Assembly (NCBI GenBank): GCA_030625815.1 | Contig: DAOUQF010000022.1 | Span: 1-61,971, forward strand | Reading direction: 5' to 3' | Length of the DNA: 61,971 nucleotides | From: Eubacteriales bacterium | GTDB lineage: Bacteria; Bacillota; Clostridia; Tissierellales; GPF-1 | Shown here: positions 51,371 to 61,964 of the stretch, in pieces | Position numbering within the stretch: the stretch's first letter is position 1 | Layout: the number at the start of each line of letters is the position of its first letter | Notes under the pieces: model-generated | The model's database searches: none | Seen by the model: the letters and a program-made list of their open reading frames with translations, nothing else | What the model was told of the DNA's origin: nothing | Translations under genes and position numbers: made by a program

Positions 51371-51417
51371 ATATAGGTGCAAACATTCAACCTACTGGTT
51401 GTTGCTTGCACCTATAT
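51371..51417 (-). terminator. Long composite hairpin between mscS and groEL
   Basis: ATATAGGTGCAA (51371-51382) and TTGCACCTATAT (51406-51417) form a perfect 12-bp stem. Inside, CAACC (51388-51392) and GGTTG (51397-51401) form a second stem. The minus strand continues TTTTTTG. It may be a backup terminator for groEL or a small RNA end. Confidence 0.6.
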
Positions 51418-51426
51418 AGTGCAAAA

Positions 51427-51454
51427 GAAACCCTCAAAAATGAAGGTTTCTTTC
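51427..51454 (-). terminator. groEL terminator
   Basis: GAAACCTTCA and TGAGGGTTTC on the minus strand make a 10-bp stem with a TTTT loop, followed by TTTTGC, 17 bp after the groEL stop. Confidence 0.75.
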
Positions 51455-51468
51455 AATACCGATAATTC

Positions 51469-53112
<1,644 letters not shown>

Positions 53113-53376
53113 CTATTCAATGATCGCTAGAATGTCTTCCAGCTCGATCACAATAAATTCGTCTCCGTCAATCTTGACTGTTGTGCCAGAATACTGCTTA
53201 TAGATCACCTGATCGCCAACCTTTAATTCATTATCCTCGTTAGCGCCTACGGCCAAAATTTTCGCATATTGCGGCTTTTCTTTCGCCGAACCGGTTAAAA
53301 TGATGCCACTCGTGGTTTTATCTTCCGCTTCTACCCGCTGAATCACCGCGCGTTTCCCTAATGGTTTAATATTCAT
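53113..53376 (-). CDS. groES: Co-chaperonin GroES
   Basis: An 87-residue lid protein. MNIKPLGKRAVIQRVEAEDK opens it, the mobile loop KTTSGIILTGSAKEKPQ lies at about 20-37, and the dome includes GDQVIYKQYSGTTVKIDG. It is the first gene of the CIRCE-controlled groESL operon. Confidence 0.97.
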   Translation of the reverse strand: MNIKPLGKRAVIQRVEAEDKTTSGIILTGSAKEKPQYAKILAVGANEDNELKVGDQVIYKQYSGTTVKIDGDEFIVIELEDILAIIE

Positions 53377-53395
53377 TTGGTTCCTCCTTATGTTG

Positions 53396-53422
53396 TTAGC
53401 ACTCGCATTTGTTGAGTGCTAA
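53396..53422. promoter_or_regulatory. CIRCE element (HrcA operator)
   Basis: A perfect TTAGCACTC, nine bases, GAGTGCTAA inverted repeat lies between the groES promoter and start codon. HrcA binds here and represses groESL until heat shock. Confidence 0.95.
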
Positions 53423-53435
53423 TATTCTTATCTCT

Positions 53436-53464
53436 ATCATAGTGAAATTTTCACTACGGCGCAA
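53436..53464 (-). promoter_or_regulatory. groESL promoter
   Basis: TTGCGC (53464-53459) and TATGAT (53441-53436) on the minus strand, exactly 17 bp apart, just upstream of CIRCE. Confidence 0.8.
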
Positions 53465-53517
53465 GGGTTTTTGCTGATTATTTTTCTTGCGATTTCAGCT
53501 TGATTTGACCTGAAATG

Positions 53518-54795
53518 CTATTTTTGCTCTTTTTCTCTCGATTCCTCAGGTTTTCTCCCATTTTCACCATTCGACGTAATTTGAATGGAAATCTCCTCCG
53601 GCTTGTTTCGCTTCATCATGTTTTTAGTGCTCTGAGGCCCCGGCGGCATATCAATCTGTTCCTCAATGCCCTTCTTATCCAATTGCCGATTGACATATTC
53701 GGTGAACAATTCAATCATCACCACAGCCACCGGTACAGCGATCAGCATCCCGAGGGGTCCAAACAGGGCTCCCCCCACAGTAATGGAAGATAAAACCCAA
53801 AATGGGGTAATCCCCATCACGTCCCCCAGGATTTTCGGTCCCAGAATCAATCCATCAAACTGCTGAATCGCAAGAATCACAAGGGTCATCGCCGCGCCCT
53901 CGTGAAGTCCGGCAAACAGGGAAATGATGATGCAGGGAACGCCGCCAATCCAGGGGCCGAAATACGGAATCATATTGGTGAGCGCAATGATCAACGCCAT
54001 CAATGGAACATATAAAAACTGAATGTTTTCAAACCCGTTCAAGACCGTTACGGTCACCAAGAAGATCGTTCCAATAATCAAGGAATCAACAAACTTCCCA
54101 ATAAAGAAGCCCTTAAAGGCACGGTCCGAAAGCGCTGCGGCATGCACCACTCGCTCCGCCACCTCTCGTGGCAGCAATCCGAAAGCCATCAATCGCGCCT
54201 TCCTTGCGCCTCCCTTAAGTCCCGTCAAGATATAAAAGGCAATAAACATGGAAATTGTAAATTGCACAAAATTGCTTGTCACCTTGAAAGCGCCGTTGAG
54301 GATCACCGTGAAAGCATCCCCCAGAATCGCGCCTGCATTGGCATTCAAGACGTCCAACTGTCCCTGCAAAAACCCCAAAACATTTGGAGAAAGATTGAAT
54401 CGATTCTCCGTGATAATCCGACTGATCTCCTGTATATACCCCGGCACGTTTTGAATCAGCAACAGCACACTTTCCCAGATGCTCGGCACGGCGCTCTTCA
54501 CAAACAAATATATGACAAACACAATCAATCCATAGGTAAGAACGACCGCCCACATTCGCTTTAGATGCAAGATTTTCTCAATTCTCCGCACCAAGGGATC
54601 CAAAAAATACGCCAAAATAAACGCAACAACAACCACACGGACTGAACCCAACAGCCAGCCCACCTTGGCATCCGCCACAATAAATTTATAGAGAAACAAA
54701 AATACGATGCTCAAGCCGACAAACCGCCATCCGCTCAATAACCACCGTATGGTTTTTGCCAATACCGCTTGCCGTTTATCCACTCGTTGTTCCAT
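53518..54795 (-). CDS. AI-2E family transporter
   Basis: A 425-residue membrane protein with about eight transmembrane helices and the family segments FILAYFLDPLVRRIEK near residue 55 and LTNMIPYFGPWIGGVP near 300. The last 50 residues are charged and cytoplasmic. The family holds a putative autoinducer-2 exporter and Na+/H+ antiporters; the actual substrate is unknown. It overlaps the glycosylase gene by 20 bp. Confidence 0.9.
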   Translation of the reverse strand: MEQRVDKRQAVLAKTIRWLLSGWRFVGLSIVFLFLYKFIVADAKVGWLLGSVRVVVVAFILAYFLDPLVRRIEKILHLKRMWAVVLTYGLIVFVIYLFVKSAVPSIWESVLLLIQNVPGYIQEISRIITENRFNLSPNVLGFLQGQLDVLNANAGAILGDAFTVILNGAFKVTSNFVQFTISMFIAFYILTGLKGGARKARLMAFGLLPREVAERVVHAAALSDRAFKGFFIGKFVDSLIIGTIFLVTVTVLNGFENIQFLYVPLMALIIALTNMIPYFGPWIGGVPCIIISLFAGLHEGAAMTLVILAIQQFDGLILGPKILGDVMGITPFWVLSSITVGGALFGPLGMLIAVPVAVVMIELFTEYVNRQLDKKGIEEQIDMPPGPQSTKNMMKRNKPEEISIQITSNGENGRKPEESREKEQK

Positions 54796-55645
54796 CGTTC
54801 TCCCTCTCCCTCATACGATACTCATGAAATAACAATTGCTGTATATATCCTCGATTTTCACCGAAAACCGACACTGCATAAGCCTCGATCTTTTTCGGCG
54901 AACTCGTTTCTTCCAAATATCGATCCCTCATGATTCTTAAGACCCAAACGTCCATGGGGAAAGCGGAAAAATCCCCCAGTCCAAACAATCGAATACAGGC
55001 CGCGACCTTCTTTCCAACCCCCAGCAAATCCAAGAGCCTGTCTTCCTGTTCACAGACGGACAATCCCGAAAATTCAAGTTCCGCATATTCGCCCGTTCGA
55101 AAGGCCTCAACGGCCGCCGCCACATACTTCGCGCGGTATCCGAAGCTAAGAACTCTCAGATCAGCTTCCGTAATCACAAGGTGTTCCCAATCCTTCGGGA
55201 AGGCAAAACCCGGTTCCCCATTTATTTTTTCGACACGTTGGCCGTAGCTTTCACAAAAGCGTTCAATCATCGTTTGAATTCTAGGGATATTGTTGTTTTG
55301 AGACAGGATAAAACTGATGATCATTTCATTCAGGGGTTGACGCAGGATGCGAATCCCTCCCCAGCGATTGACAATCGCCCCCATATCATCATTGGCTTTC
55401 CAATCCGCCAGGATTGCTTGATAGTCCCGCGCCTCATCGAAATACCAAAGAATCCGTTCAATCGAAAGTTCCTTATGACATCGAACGATTACCGCGTCTC
55501 TCTCCTGCTCCACTTCAACGGGAAACTCGCCGATCCATCCATCATATCGGACATCAGAAAGAGGTTGCCATCGAAAACACTGTCCGCTTTCCACAGTTGC
55601 CCGAACATCAAACCATGACAATCGAATCTCTTGAAACTTTTTCAT
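54776..55645 (-). CDS. 8-oxoguanine DNA glycosylase (OGG1 family)
   Basis: A 289-residue DNA repair enzyme from ATG 55645 (AAGGGGGTG). N-terminal part: TVESGQCFRW near 20. Helix-hairpin-helix: LLGVGKKVAACIRLFGLGD with catalytic Lys near 220; FPMDVWVLRIM with catalytic Asp near 239. It removes 8-oxoG opposite C and nicks the strand. Sequence type is like clostridial and archaeal OGG1 rather than MutM. Confidence 0.9.
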   Translation of the reverse strand: MKKFQEIRLSWFDVRATVESGQCFRWQPLSDVRYDGWIGEFPVEVEQERDAVIVRCHKELSIERILWYFDEARDYQAILADWKANDDMGAIVNRWGGIRILRQPLNEMIISFILSQNNNIPRIQTMIERFCESYGQRVEKINGEPGFAFPKDWEHLVITEADLRVLSFGYRAKYVAAAVEAFRTGEYAELEFSGLSVCEQEDRLLDLLGVGKKVAACIRLFGLGDFSAFPMDVWVLRIMRDRYLEETSSPKKIEAYAVSVFGENRGYIQQLLFHEYRMRERENDGTTSG

Positions 55646-55672
55646 TCGCAACACCCCCTTTTTTACGTGAAA

Positions 55673-55695
55673 AAAGAACTGGAAATCCAGTTCTT
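55673..55695. terminator. Terminator at the rex 3' end
   Basis: AAGAACTGG (55674-55682) and CCAGTTCTT (55687-55695) pair perfectly and overlap the rex stop codon; on the minus strand TTTTTTCAC follows. Confidence 0.75.
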
Positions 55696-56332
55696 AAGCA
55701 TTTTCTTTCTCTTTCATCAAATAAGACAAGGTAAACAGGCTTTCATTTAAATGTACATCCTCAACGACGATATCCTCAGGCACGCGAATATCAATCGGCG
55801 CGTAATTCCAAATTCCCTTCACGCCGCGCGAAACCGCAATGTCTGCAATCCCCTGCGCTGCATGTTTCGGAGTAGAAATCACAATGATCTCAACACGATG
55901 GTCTTCGATAAAGGTACCCAATTCGCGAATATCGCGAATTGGCTTGCCGCCGACTTCGTTTCCGATCAACTCTTCCTGGGTATCGAACAAGGCCAAAACC
56001 TCAAACCCTGAAGAATGAAACCCGGTATAATTTGCAATGGCCGAACCCATATTGCCCGCTCCGGCAATCACCACGCGATATTGCTTATCCAATCCGATAA
56101 TCGATGCGATGGCATCCCGCAATCCTGAAACATTATAGCCATAACCCTGTTGGCCAAACCCTCCAAAATTATTCAAATCCTGTCGAATTTGAGAAGCCGT
56201 AAACCCGGTAATCTGACTCAATTCCTTAGATGAAATTCGATTGACACCCTTTTCCGATAAATCATTTAAATATCGAAAATATTTTGGCAGTCGACGAATG
56301 ACCGCCATCGAAATATTACTGTTACGCTGCAT
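55694..56332 (-). CDS. rex: Redox-sensing transcriptional repressor Rex
   Basis: A 212-residue repressor starting at ATG 56332 (GGGAGTGA). N-terminal winged helix (IRRLPKYFRYLNDL, SSKELSQITGFTASQIRQDL) with the FGGFGQQGYGYNV linker, then a Rossmann domain VVIAGAGNMGSAIANY. Rex binds DNA with NAD+ and lets go when NADH is high, opening fermentation genes. Confidence 0.96.
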   Translation of the reverse strand: MQRNSNISMAVIRRLPKYFRYLNDLSEKGVNRISSKELSQITGFTASQIRQDLNNFGGFGQQGYGYNVSGLRDAIASIIGLDKQYRVVIAGAGNMGSAIANYTGFHSSGFEVLALFDTQEELIGNEVGGKPIRDIRELGTFIEDHRVEIIVISTPKHAAQGIADIAVSRGVKGIWNYAPIDIRVPEDIVVEDVHLNESLFTLSYLMKEKENA

Positions 56333-56431
56333 TTTATCACTCCCTACTAAGGTTTCCACAATCCTATTCTTATTATAAAGAAGTTATTGTTAATTTGCAA
56401 ACGATATCGCTTGTCCGAATCCTGTATTTTG

Positions 56432-56460
56432 TTGACATTAACAGGCCTCACTCATACAAT
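56432..56460 (+). promoter_or_regulatory. Promoter of the ABC-F gene
   Basis: TTGACA (56432-56437) and TACAAT (56455-56460), 17-bp spacing, 26 bp before the ATG. Confidence 0.85.
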
Positions 56461-56486
56461 AGATACGGAACTAAAGGAGCGATTAA

Positions 56487-58406
56487 ATGAAAGTACTAAA
56501 CATCTCACAATTGAGCAAATCATTTGTTGGAGAAACCATCTTCGAAAATCTGTCTTTTTCCGTCAATCACCGAGAAAAAGTGGGACTTGTCGGATCCAAC
56601 GGCACGGGAAAAACAACCCTCTTTCGAATTCTGACCAATCAGATCTCGGCTGATTCAGGGTCTGTCATGATCCCCAAAACCATTCGAGTTGGCTATCTCA
56701 AGCAAAATACACATATCACCAGTGAAAATTCCGTCTACGACGAAGTCAGAGAAGTCTTCGCCCCCATCTTTCAGATGGAAGAAGATATGCGCGAACTGGA
56801 GCATGAAATCGCAGCGCAATCCGCGCATCCCGATCTCCTTCCCCGCTTGATGGAACGCTATGCCCATTTGCAAGACACCTACACCAAGGCCAATGGCTAC
56901 GCCTGCGAATCAGAACTTAGAGGCGCCCTCCGGGGACTCGGCTTCAGCGAGGAAGAATTTTCCAAACCCGTCAATCAATTGAGCGGCGGTCAAAAATCCA
57001 GGGTAATCCTGGCAAAACTCCTCTTGGAAAAAGCGGATCTTTTGCTGATGGATGAGCCTACCAACCACTTGGATCTCGCAGCCATCGAATGGTTGGAAAA
57101 ATATATCCGCGATTATCCGGGAGCTGTTCTCGTGATCTCCCATGATCGATATTTTCTGGATGCAACGGTGCAGCGCATCCTTCACCTCCACCATCAACAG
57201 CTGGATTCCTTTCCCGGCAATTACTCCGACTTCATCGTACATCGACAAAAGCTCTACGCCGAACTGGAAAAGCGGTATATGATTCAACAAAAGGAAATCA
57301 AGCGTCAAGAGGTGATGATCCGCGACTTTATGGATCGCAAAAGCGCCCGATCAATCCGCCAAGCAAAAAGTCGGCAGAAGATGTTGGATCGCATGAAAAA
57401 GATGGATACTCCCTCCAGCGAGCAAGACAATATGAAGCTTAGATTCTCGCCTCGCATCAAAAGCGGCAATGAAGTGTTGCAAATTTCAGACTTAAGCAAG
57501 TCTTACGGAGATCAAGAAATCTTTCGCGATCTTAATTTTTCTCTCTATCGCCAAGAACGAATCGGACTGATCGGTCCCAATGGCGTGGGTAAAACCACCT
57601 TGTTTCGCGTATTGCTGGGCGAAATTCTCCAATCCGCCGGCGAGGTCACCTTCGGCCATCACGTCCATGCGGCTCATTTCGATCAAGAGCATACCAATTT
57701 AAATCCAAATAAAACCATCGTTGATGAAATTTGGGATGAGAATCCAACCTTTGATCACTATCGCATTCGATCCCTATTGGCTCGATTTTTATTCTTTGGC
57801 GACGACTTGTTCAAGGAAATCGACGCCTTAAGCGGAGGAGAAAAAGCGCGCCTGGCTCTTTTAAAGCTGATGCTTTCGGAAGCCAATTTCCTTTTGATGG
57901 ATGAACCGACCAACCACTTGGATCTCGAGTCCAAGGAAGCGCTGGAGAATGCCCTGATGCATTATGACGGCACCCTCTTCGTCATTTCCCATGACCGATA
58001 TTTTCTGAATCGTGTCGCAACGCGAATCTTCGATTTGACCGACCATGGAATCAAATCTTATATGGGCAATTACAATTATTATCTGGAAAAGAAAAACGAG
58101 ATCGTCGATGCATCGGTGGATCCGATACCAACCAATAAGACTGCCTTGAAGGCAGAACGGAAAAGAAAAAAGGACGAAGAAAAGAAAAAGCGTCAACAAA
58201 GGAAAAATCTGCAAGAACTGGAAAATGCAATCACGGAAAAGGAAGCCGCCATCGAAGACTATCATTCACAGCTTTGCTTGGAAGAAGTCTATACGGATCC
58301 CGAGCGCAGTCGCTTGATCCATCAGTCTTTGGAAGAAACTGAAGCGACCCTCAACGAGGCTTTGGAAGCCTGGACAGAGTTGATAGAAATTCTGGAAGAA
58401 GAGTAA
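56487..58406 (+). CDS. ABC-F family ATPase (translation factor, YdiF-like)
   Basis: A 639-residue protein with two ABC domains and no membrane part. First: Walker A GSNGTGKTTLFRI (about 36), LSGGQKSRV (about 160), LLMDEPTNHLDL (about 183). Second: GPNGVGKTTLFRV (about 360), LSGGEKARL, LLMDEPTNHLDL. The P-site-tRNA-interaction linker lies at about 240-310 (KLYAELEKRYMIQQKEIKRQE), and a coiled-coil C-terminus at 545-635. Such proteins act on stalled ribosomes; some give antibiotic resistance, but this subtype is usually housekeeping. Confidence 0.93.
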   Translation: MKVLNISQLSKSFVGETIFENLSFSVNHREKVGLVGSNGTGKTTLFRILTNQISADSGSVMIPKTIRVGYLKQNTHITSENSVYDEVREVFAPIFQMEEDMRELEHEIAAQSAHPDLLPRLMERYAHLQDTYTKANGYACESELRGALRGLGFSEEEFSKPVNQLSGGQKSRVILAKLLLEKADLLLMDEPTNHLDLAAIEWLEKYIRDYPGAVLVISHDRYFLDATVQRILHLHHQQLDSFPGNYSDFIVHRQKLYAELEKRYMIQQKEIKRQEVMIRDFMDRKSARSIRQAKSRQKMLDRMKKMDTPSSEQDNMKLRFSPRIKSGNEVLQISDLSKSYGDQEIFRDLNFSLYRQERIGLIGPNGVGKTTLFRVLLGEILQSAGEVTFGHHVHAAHFDQEHTNLNPNKTIVDEIWDENPTFDHYRIRSLLARFLFFGDDLFKEIDALSGGEKARLALLKLMLSEANFLLMDEPTNHLDLESKEALENALMHYDGTLFVISHDRYFLNRVATRIFDLTDHGIKSYMGNYNYYLEKKNEIVDASVDPIPTNKTALKAERKRKKDEEKKKRQQRKNLQELENAITEKEAAIEDYHSQLCLEEVYTDPERSRLIHQSLEETEATLNEALEAWTELIEILEEE

Positions 58407-58445
58407 CTTTCCTCATAATCCTCCAATATTAGGAAACAAGTCAAG

Positions 58446-58476
58446 AAAAAGACATGCAAAGGCATGTCTTTTTTTG
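58446..58476 (+). terminator. Terminator of the ABC-F gene
   Basis: GACATGC (58451-58457) and GCATGTC (58462-58468) with flanking A and T runs make a strong hairpin followed by eight T. Confidence 0.88.
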
Positions 58477-58477
58477 T

Positions 58478-58581
58478 TTATCCACAGGTCTGATGGGTAG
58501 GAAACGGGAATATTCAGAGAATTCTAAAACTTATCCACGTTATCCACAGAGTTATCCCCTAATTTTCCGAACTTTCCCACA
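58478..58581 (+). promoter_or_regulatory. Cluster of DnaA boxes
   Basis: Perfect DnaA boxes TTATCCACA at 58478-58486 and 58540-58548, one-mismatch TTATCCACG at 58531-58539 and looser TTATCCCCT (58552) and TTTCCCACA (58573) all share one orientation within 104 bp between ABC-F and tsaD. Confidence 0.75.
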
Positions 58582-58603
58582 GTGCTGTAAGAATTATGCA
58601 ATT

Positions 58604-59626
58604 TCAAACATGATTGGCTAATTTTAGGGATGGAATGGCATTTAAATCCAATTCATCTCGTTTCCCCGCCATAAATTGATAATAGCCCGCACAGCCGATC
58701 ATGGCTGCATTATCCGTACATAACTCGATGGGCGGGAAATAAAAGTCCAGTCCGTCCGCTTCGGCCCGGGACTGAAACGCCCTTCTCAAATGGCGATTGG
58801 CTGAAACGCCGCCTGCCATTACGATGGTTTCATATCCCAATTCCTTGGCTGCCCGAAAGGCTTTTTCCACAAGGACTTCAATGACTGCAGCTTGAAAACT
58901 TGCCGCCACATCCGCTTCGTTGACCACTTCTCCCTTTTGTCGATGCCGATGGAGATAATTCAACACCGCCGACTTCAATCCGCTGAAGGAAAAGTCGTAG
59001 GAATCCGGCTCCAAGAAGATTCTCGGAAAATCAATGGCCGCAGGATCACCCTGGTCCGATAGAAAATCAATCTTGGGTCCCCCGGGATAGCCAAGACCAA
59101 TCGCTCGGGCAACCTTGTCAAAGGCCTCCCCAGCCGCGTCATCTCGGGTTTGTCCCAGGATCCGATACTGCCCGTAGTTCTGCATTTCCACCAAGTGGGT
59201 ATGCCCTCCCGATACCACCAGACAAAGAAACGGCGGTTTCAGCTCCGGATGAGCAATAAAATTTGCATAGATATGCCCTTCAATATGATTCACCCCAACA
59301 AGGGGTTTATCCATCGCGTAGCTGATTGCCTTCGCGCTGGTCAGCCCCACCAAAAGGGCGCCCACCAAACCGGGACCATAGGTCACAGCCAAATGATCGC
59401 ATTCTTCCAAGGTGACTTCCGCCTCTTCTAGGGCTTCTCGAATCACGCCGTTGATCTTTTCCACATGCATGCGGCTTGCCACCTCCGGCACAACCCCGCC
59501 GAAGGCTTGATGAATGGCAATCTGCGAATAGACGACATTGGATAAAACCCGCCGTCCGTTCTCCAAAACCGCAACGCTTGTTTCATCGCAGGATGTTTCG
59601 ATTGCCAAAGTACGTATCGTTTCCAT
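58604..59626 (-). CDS. tsaD: tRNA N6-threonylcarbamoyladenosine synthase subunit TsaD
   Basis: A 340-residue ASKHA-fold protein. MetalsIte [10 protein letters not shown] near 111 and the N-terminal [16 protein letters not shown], then [12 protein letters not shown] near 137, and the late [13 protein letters not shown]. It transfers threonylcarbamoyl to A37 of ANN-reading tRNAs with TsaB and TsaE, which are encoded upstream in the same cluster. Confidence 0.97.
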   Translation of the reverse strand: METIRTLAIETSCDETSVAVLENGRRVLSNVVYSQIAIHQAFGGVVPEVASRMHVEKINGVIREALEEAEVTLEECDHLAVTYGPGLVGALLVGLTSAKAISYAMDKPLVGVNHIEGHIYANFIAHPELKPPFLCLVVSGGHTHLVEMQNYGQYRILGQTRDDAAGEAFDKVARAIGLGYPGGPKIDFLSDQGDPAAIDFPRIFLEPDSYDFSFSGLKSAVLNYLHRHRQKGEVVNEADVAASFQAAVIEVLVEKAFRAAKELGYETIVMAGGVSANRHLRRAFQSRAEADGLDFYFPPIELCTDNAAMIGCAGYYQFMAGKRDELDLNAIPSLKLANHV

Positions 59627-59638
59627 TCTCTTTCCTCC

Positions 59639-60343
59639 TTAAAACGTATACCATGAGAGAATGGTAAATCCAACACTCATGCCGATATAGGCGAACCAAG
59701 TCGCCAACCCGATGAAAATCGCAAAGCGCTTTTCAACGCCATAGACGATGCGAAGCCCGCGAATCACCAATACCTGATACCAAATTACAAAGAGATTAAT
59801 TTCTCGAAGCAGCAGATAAAGAAAACTTGTCTGCATAGTCGCCTGCATGGTTGCGGGCAGCAAAGCCCCCAAATGAAAGGCTAGTCCCGTTCCAAACAAT
59901 CCCGCCGTCAGAAGCGTGATCATTTTCGAAAAGGCAACGGGCAGATACGCCCATGCCACGATGGAAAAAGCTTGTTTCAATTCCCCTTCGCCGTCCAGCG
60001 CATTGGCCAATCCCCCGCACATCCAGGATTTAAACAGCCAGATCATCAAAATTCCAAAGCCCTGCATAACGATATCCGTATAATAACGCGCCTGCAGCGA
60101 GGCTTCCGATGCATCCACGCCAGTTTGCACAGCAGTCTTTTGATAGAACTCAATATACTTCCCCAGAGAAGAAAATCCCGTTGCAACCTGAGGAAAAATC
60201 ACGCCCAGCAGCGGAAGACCGATCATCACCACCAAAAGTGGGAAAAGCCAATTCGGCTTCGACTTGAATTGCAAGAACAGCTGATCCGGATCCCACATCA
60301 GCCATTTCATCTTTTGGATCGTTGCTTCAAACCGTTCTTTCAT
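59639..60343 (-). CDS. Yip1 domain membrane protein
   Basis: A 234-residue protein starting at ATG 60343 (GGAGGCGTGGG). About five transmembrane helices in a Yip1-like pattern (PNWLFPLLVVMIGLPLLGV, later FGILMIWLFKSWMCGGLANAL and ILSWYTF). Function unknown; it sits between rimI and tsaD and is presumably co-transcribed. Confidence 0.75.
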   Translation of the reverse strand: MKERFEATIQKMKWLMWDPDQLFLQFKSKPNWLFPLLVVMIGLPLLGVIFPQVATGFSSLGKYIEFYQKTAVQTGVDASEASLQARYYTDIVMQGFGILMIWLFKSWMCGGLANALDGEGELKQAFSIVAWAYLPVAFSKMITLLTAGLFGTGLAFHLGALLPATMQATMQTSFLYLLLREINLFVIWYQVLVIRGLRIVYGVEKRFAIFIGLATWFAYIGMSVGFTILSWYTF

Positions 60344-60782
60344 CCCACGCCTCCTTATAGAGCCACATGATATACGCATCTTCACAGCCTTCGTAATACT
60401 TCGGTCGCGTTCCTTCATTGATAAATCCCAGGGTCTCATACAAATGAATGGCACGGACATTGGACACCCGCACTTCCAAGGTCATACTGGTCAGCCCTCG
60501 CCCAAAGGCAAGATTGGCAAGATACGTCATCAGCTCGCGCCCGTACCCCTTACCCTGATGTTTGGAGTCAATGGCGACATTGGTGATATGACCCTCATCC
60601 AAAATCCAAATCAATCCCATATACCCGATCACTTGATCATCCAATTCAGCGACATAATAGGTCCTGGTTCCCTGCGCCATTTCTTCTTCAAAAATTGCCT
60701 GTGTCCATGGCTCGCGAAAATTTTGGTTTTCAATTTCGACTACTGCCGGGATGTCCCCTTGCTGCATCTCTCTAATTTTCAT
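60327..60782 (-). CDS. rimI: Ribosomal protein alanine N-acetyltransferase RimI
   Basis: A 151-residue GNAT acetyltransferase from ATG 60782 (AAAGGCGG). The acetyl-CoA loop is HQGKGYGRELMTYL near 80, preceded by ITNVAIDSKHQ, and followed by LEVRVSNVRAIHLYETLGF. It acetylates the N-terminus of S18 and possibly other proteins. It overlaps tsaB by 11 bp and the Yip1 gene by 17 bp. Confidence 0.93.
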   Translation of the reverse strand: MKIREMQQGDIPAVVEIENQNFREPWTQAIFEEEMAQGTRTYYVAELDDQVIGYMGLIWILDEGHITNVAIDSKHQGKGYGRELMTYLANLAFGRGLTSMTLEVRVSNVRAIHLYETLGFINEGTRPKYYEGCEDAYIMWLYKEAWDERTV

Positions 60783-61482
60783 CCTTTTTCCGCCTTTCTT
60801 CCAATTCCCGTTCTGCTTGCGTCTTTGCCAAATAGCAGGGCACCAATTGATCCGGATCGGCCAATTCACCGCTTTCCAATCGTTCCAAAGCTTGCCACGC
60901 AATGGTTCTCGCCGTCGGTGTCGCATATCGACCCGAGAGGAAATGCGGGGTTGGCTCCGCTGCTTTAAACGCTTCTCGATACCGGACCGCACCCTCGCCC
61001 ATCAAATAAACCGGTTCTGATTGCTCGGAAATCCATGCGATCAAATCCTCAACTTCCATGGCTTGCTGCGGCAAAACCACTCGCTCCCCGCGTCCGTCCC
61101 GTTGAATCCCTGCAATATACACCCGATCGCGCCTGGCATCCACCAGGGCTAACAGTATGCCTTTCTTTTCTTTTGCCTGATCGAGCATGGCCATCAGGGT
61201 TTCAACCCCGTATACCGGCTTGTTCAAGGCAAATCCAAAGGCCTTGACGGCGGCAATTCCAATCCGTAGCCCCGTGTAAGAACCCGGTCCCATGGAGGCG
61301 GCAAAGCCGTCGATCTCTGAAATGGATACACCCGCCTGCTTCAGCATCTGATCGACCATGGGCATTAAGCTCTGAGAATGGGTGAATTGCGTCTGCACCG
61401 TAAATTCCCCCAATAGTTTTTCTTCCGACACCAACGCTACACTCGCTGTTTTTGATGATGTTTCAACTGCCAATAGCTTCAT
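60772..61482 (-). CDS. tsaB: tRNA t6A biosynthesis protein TsaB
   Basis: A 236-residue ASKHA-fold protein from ATG 61482 (AAAGGGGGC). KLLAVETSSKTASVALV opens it; GSYTGLRIGIAAVKAFGFAL near 70 is the family signature. It is the scaffold for TsaD and TsaE. ATG overlaps the tsaE stop codon. Confidence 0.95.
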   Translation of the reverse strand: MKLLAVETSSKTASVALVSEEKLLGEFTVQTQFTHSQSLMPMVDQMLKQAGVSISEIDGFAASMGPGSYTGLRIGIAAVKAFGFALNKPVYGVETLMAMLDQAKEKKGILLALVDARRDRVYIAGIQRDGRGERVVLPQQAMEVEDLIAWISEQSEPVYLMGEGAVRYREAFKAAEPTPHFLSGRYATPTARTIAWQALERLESGELADPDQLVPCYLAKTQAERELEERRKKDEN

Positions 61483-61964
61483 CTGTCTGCCCCCTTTGCA
61501 GAAAAAAACTCGCAAATTTGTTGAAGCAACGCCTCTGCAACAGGTCCAAAGGCTTCCACCTCGACGATTCGCTCTTCTTCATTCTCCGTTTGAAAGAAGC
61601 ACATCTCCATATGGTCTTTCGGTAAAATCCCGCGAATCATCTCCGCCCATTCCATCACAACCAAAGCCTCTTCCTCCCAATACTCGTCAAAGCCCTGAGC
61701 CAAAAAAGCCTCTTCATCTCCCAAGCGATATACATCAAAATGATAAAAGGGCATTCGCCCCTGATATTCTTGCAAGAGCGTAAATGTCGGACTCGTTACC
61801 ATGTCTTCCACCCCAAACCCTTTTGCCAATGCCTTTGAAAAAGTCGTCTTTCCCGCGCCCAGATCTCCGTCCAAGCAAATTAAAAATCGATGATCGATTT
61901 GTTTTCCGATAAAATGTCCTAAATCCGCTGTTTCTTGCAGATTGGACAAGATCCATTTCTTCAT
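61479..61964 (-). CDS. tsaE: tRNA t6A biosynthesis ATPase TsaE
   Basis: A 161-residue P-loop ATPase. Walker A GDLGAGKTTFSKAL near residue 33, SPTFTLLQEY near 58, HFDVYRL near 74, ALVVMEWAEMI near 99. It energises the TsaB-TsaD complex. First gene in the visible part of the tsaE-tsaB-rimI-yip1-tsaD cluster; the promoter is outside the window. Confidence 0.96.
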   Translation of the reverse strand: MKKWILSNLQETADLGHFIGKQIDHRFLICLDGDLGAGKTTFSKALAKGFGVEDMVTSPTFTLLQEYQGRMPFYHFDVYRLGDEEAFLAQGFDEYWEEEALVVMEWAEMIRGILPKDHMEMCFFQTENEEERIVEVEAFGPVAEALLQQICEFFSAKGADR

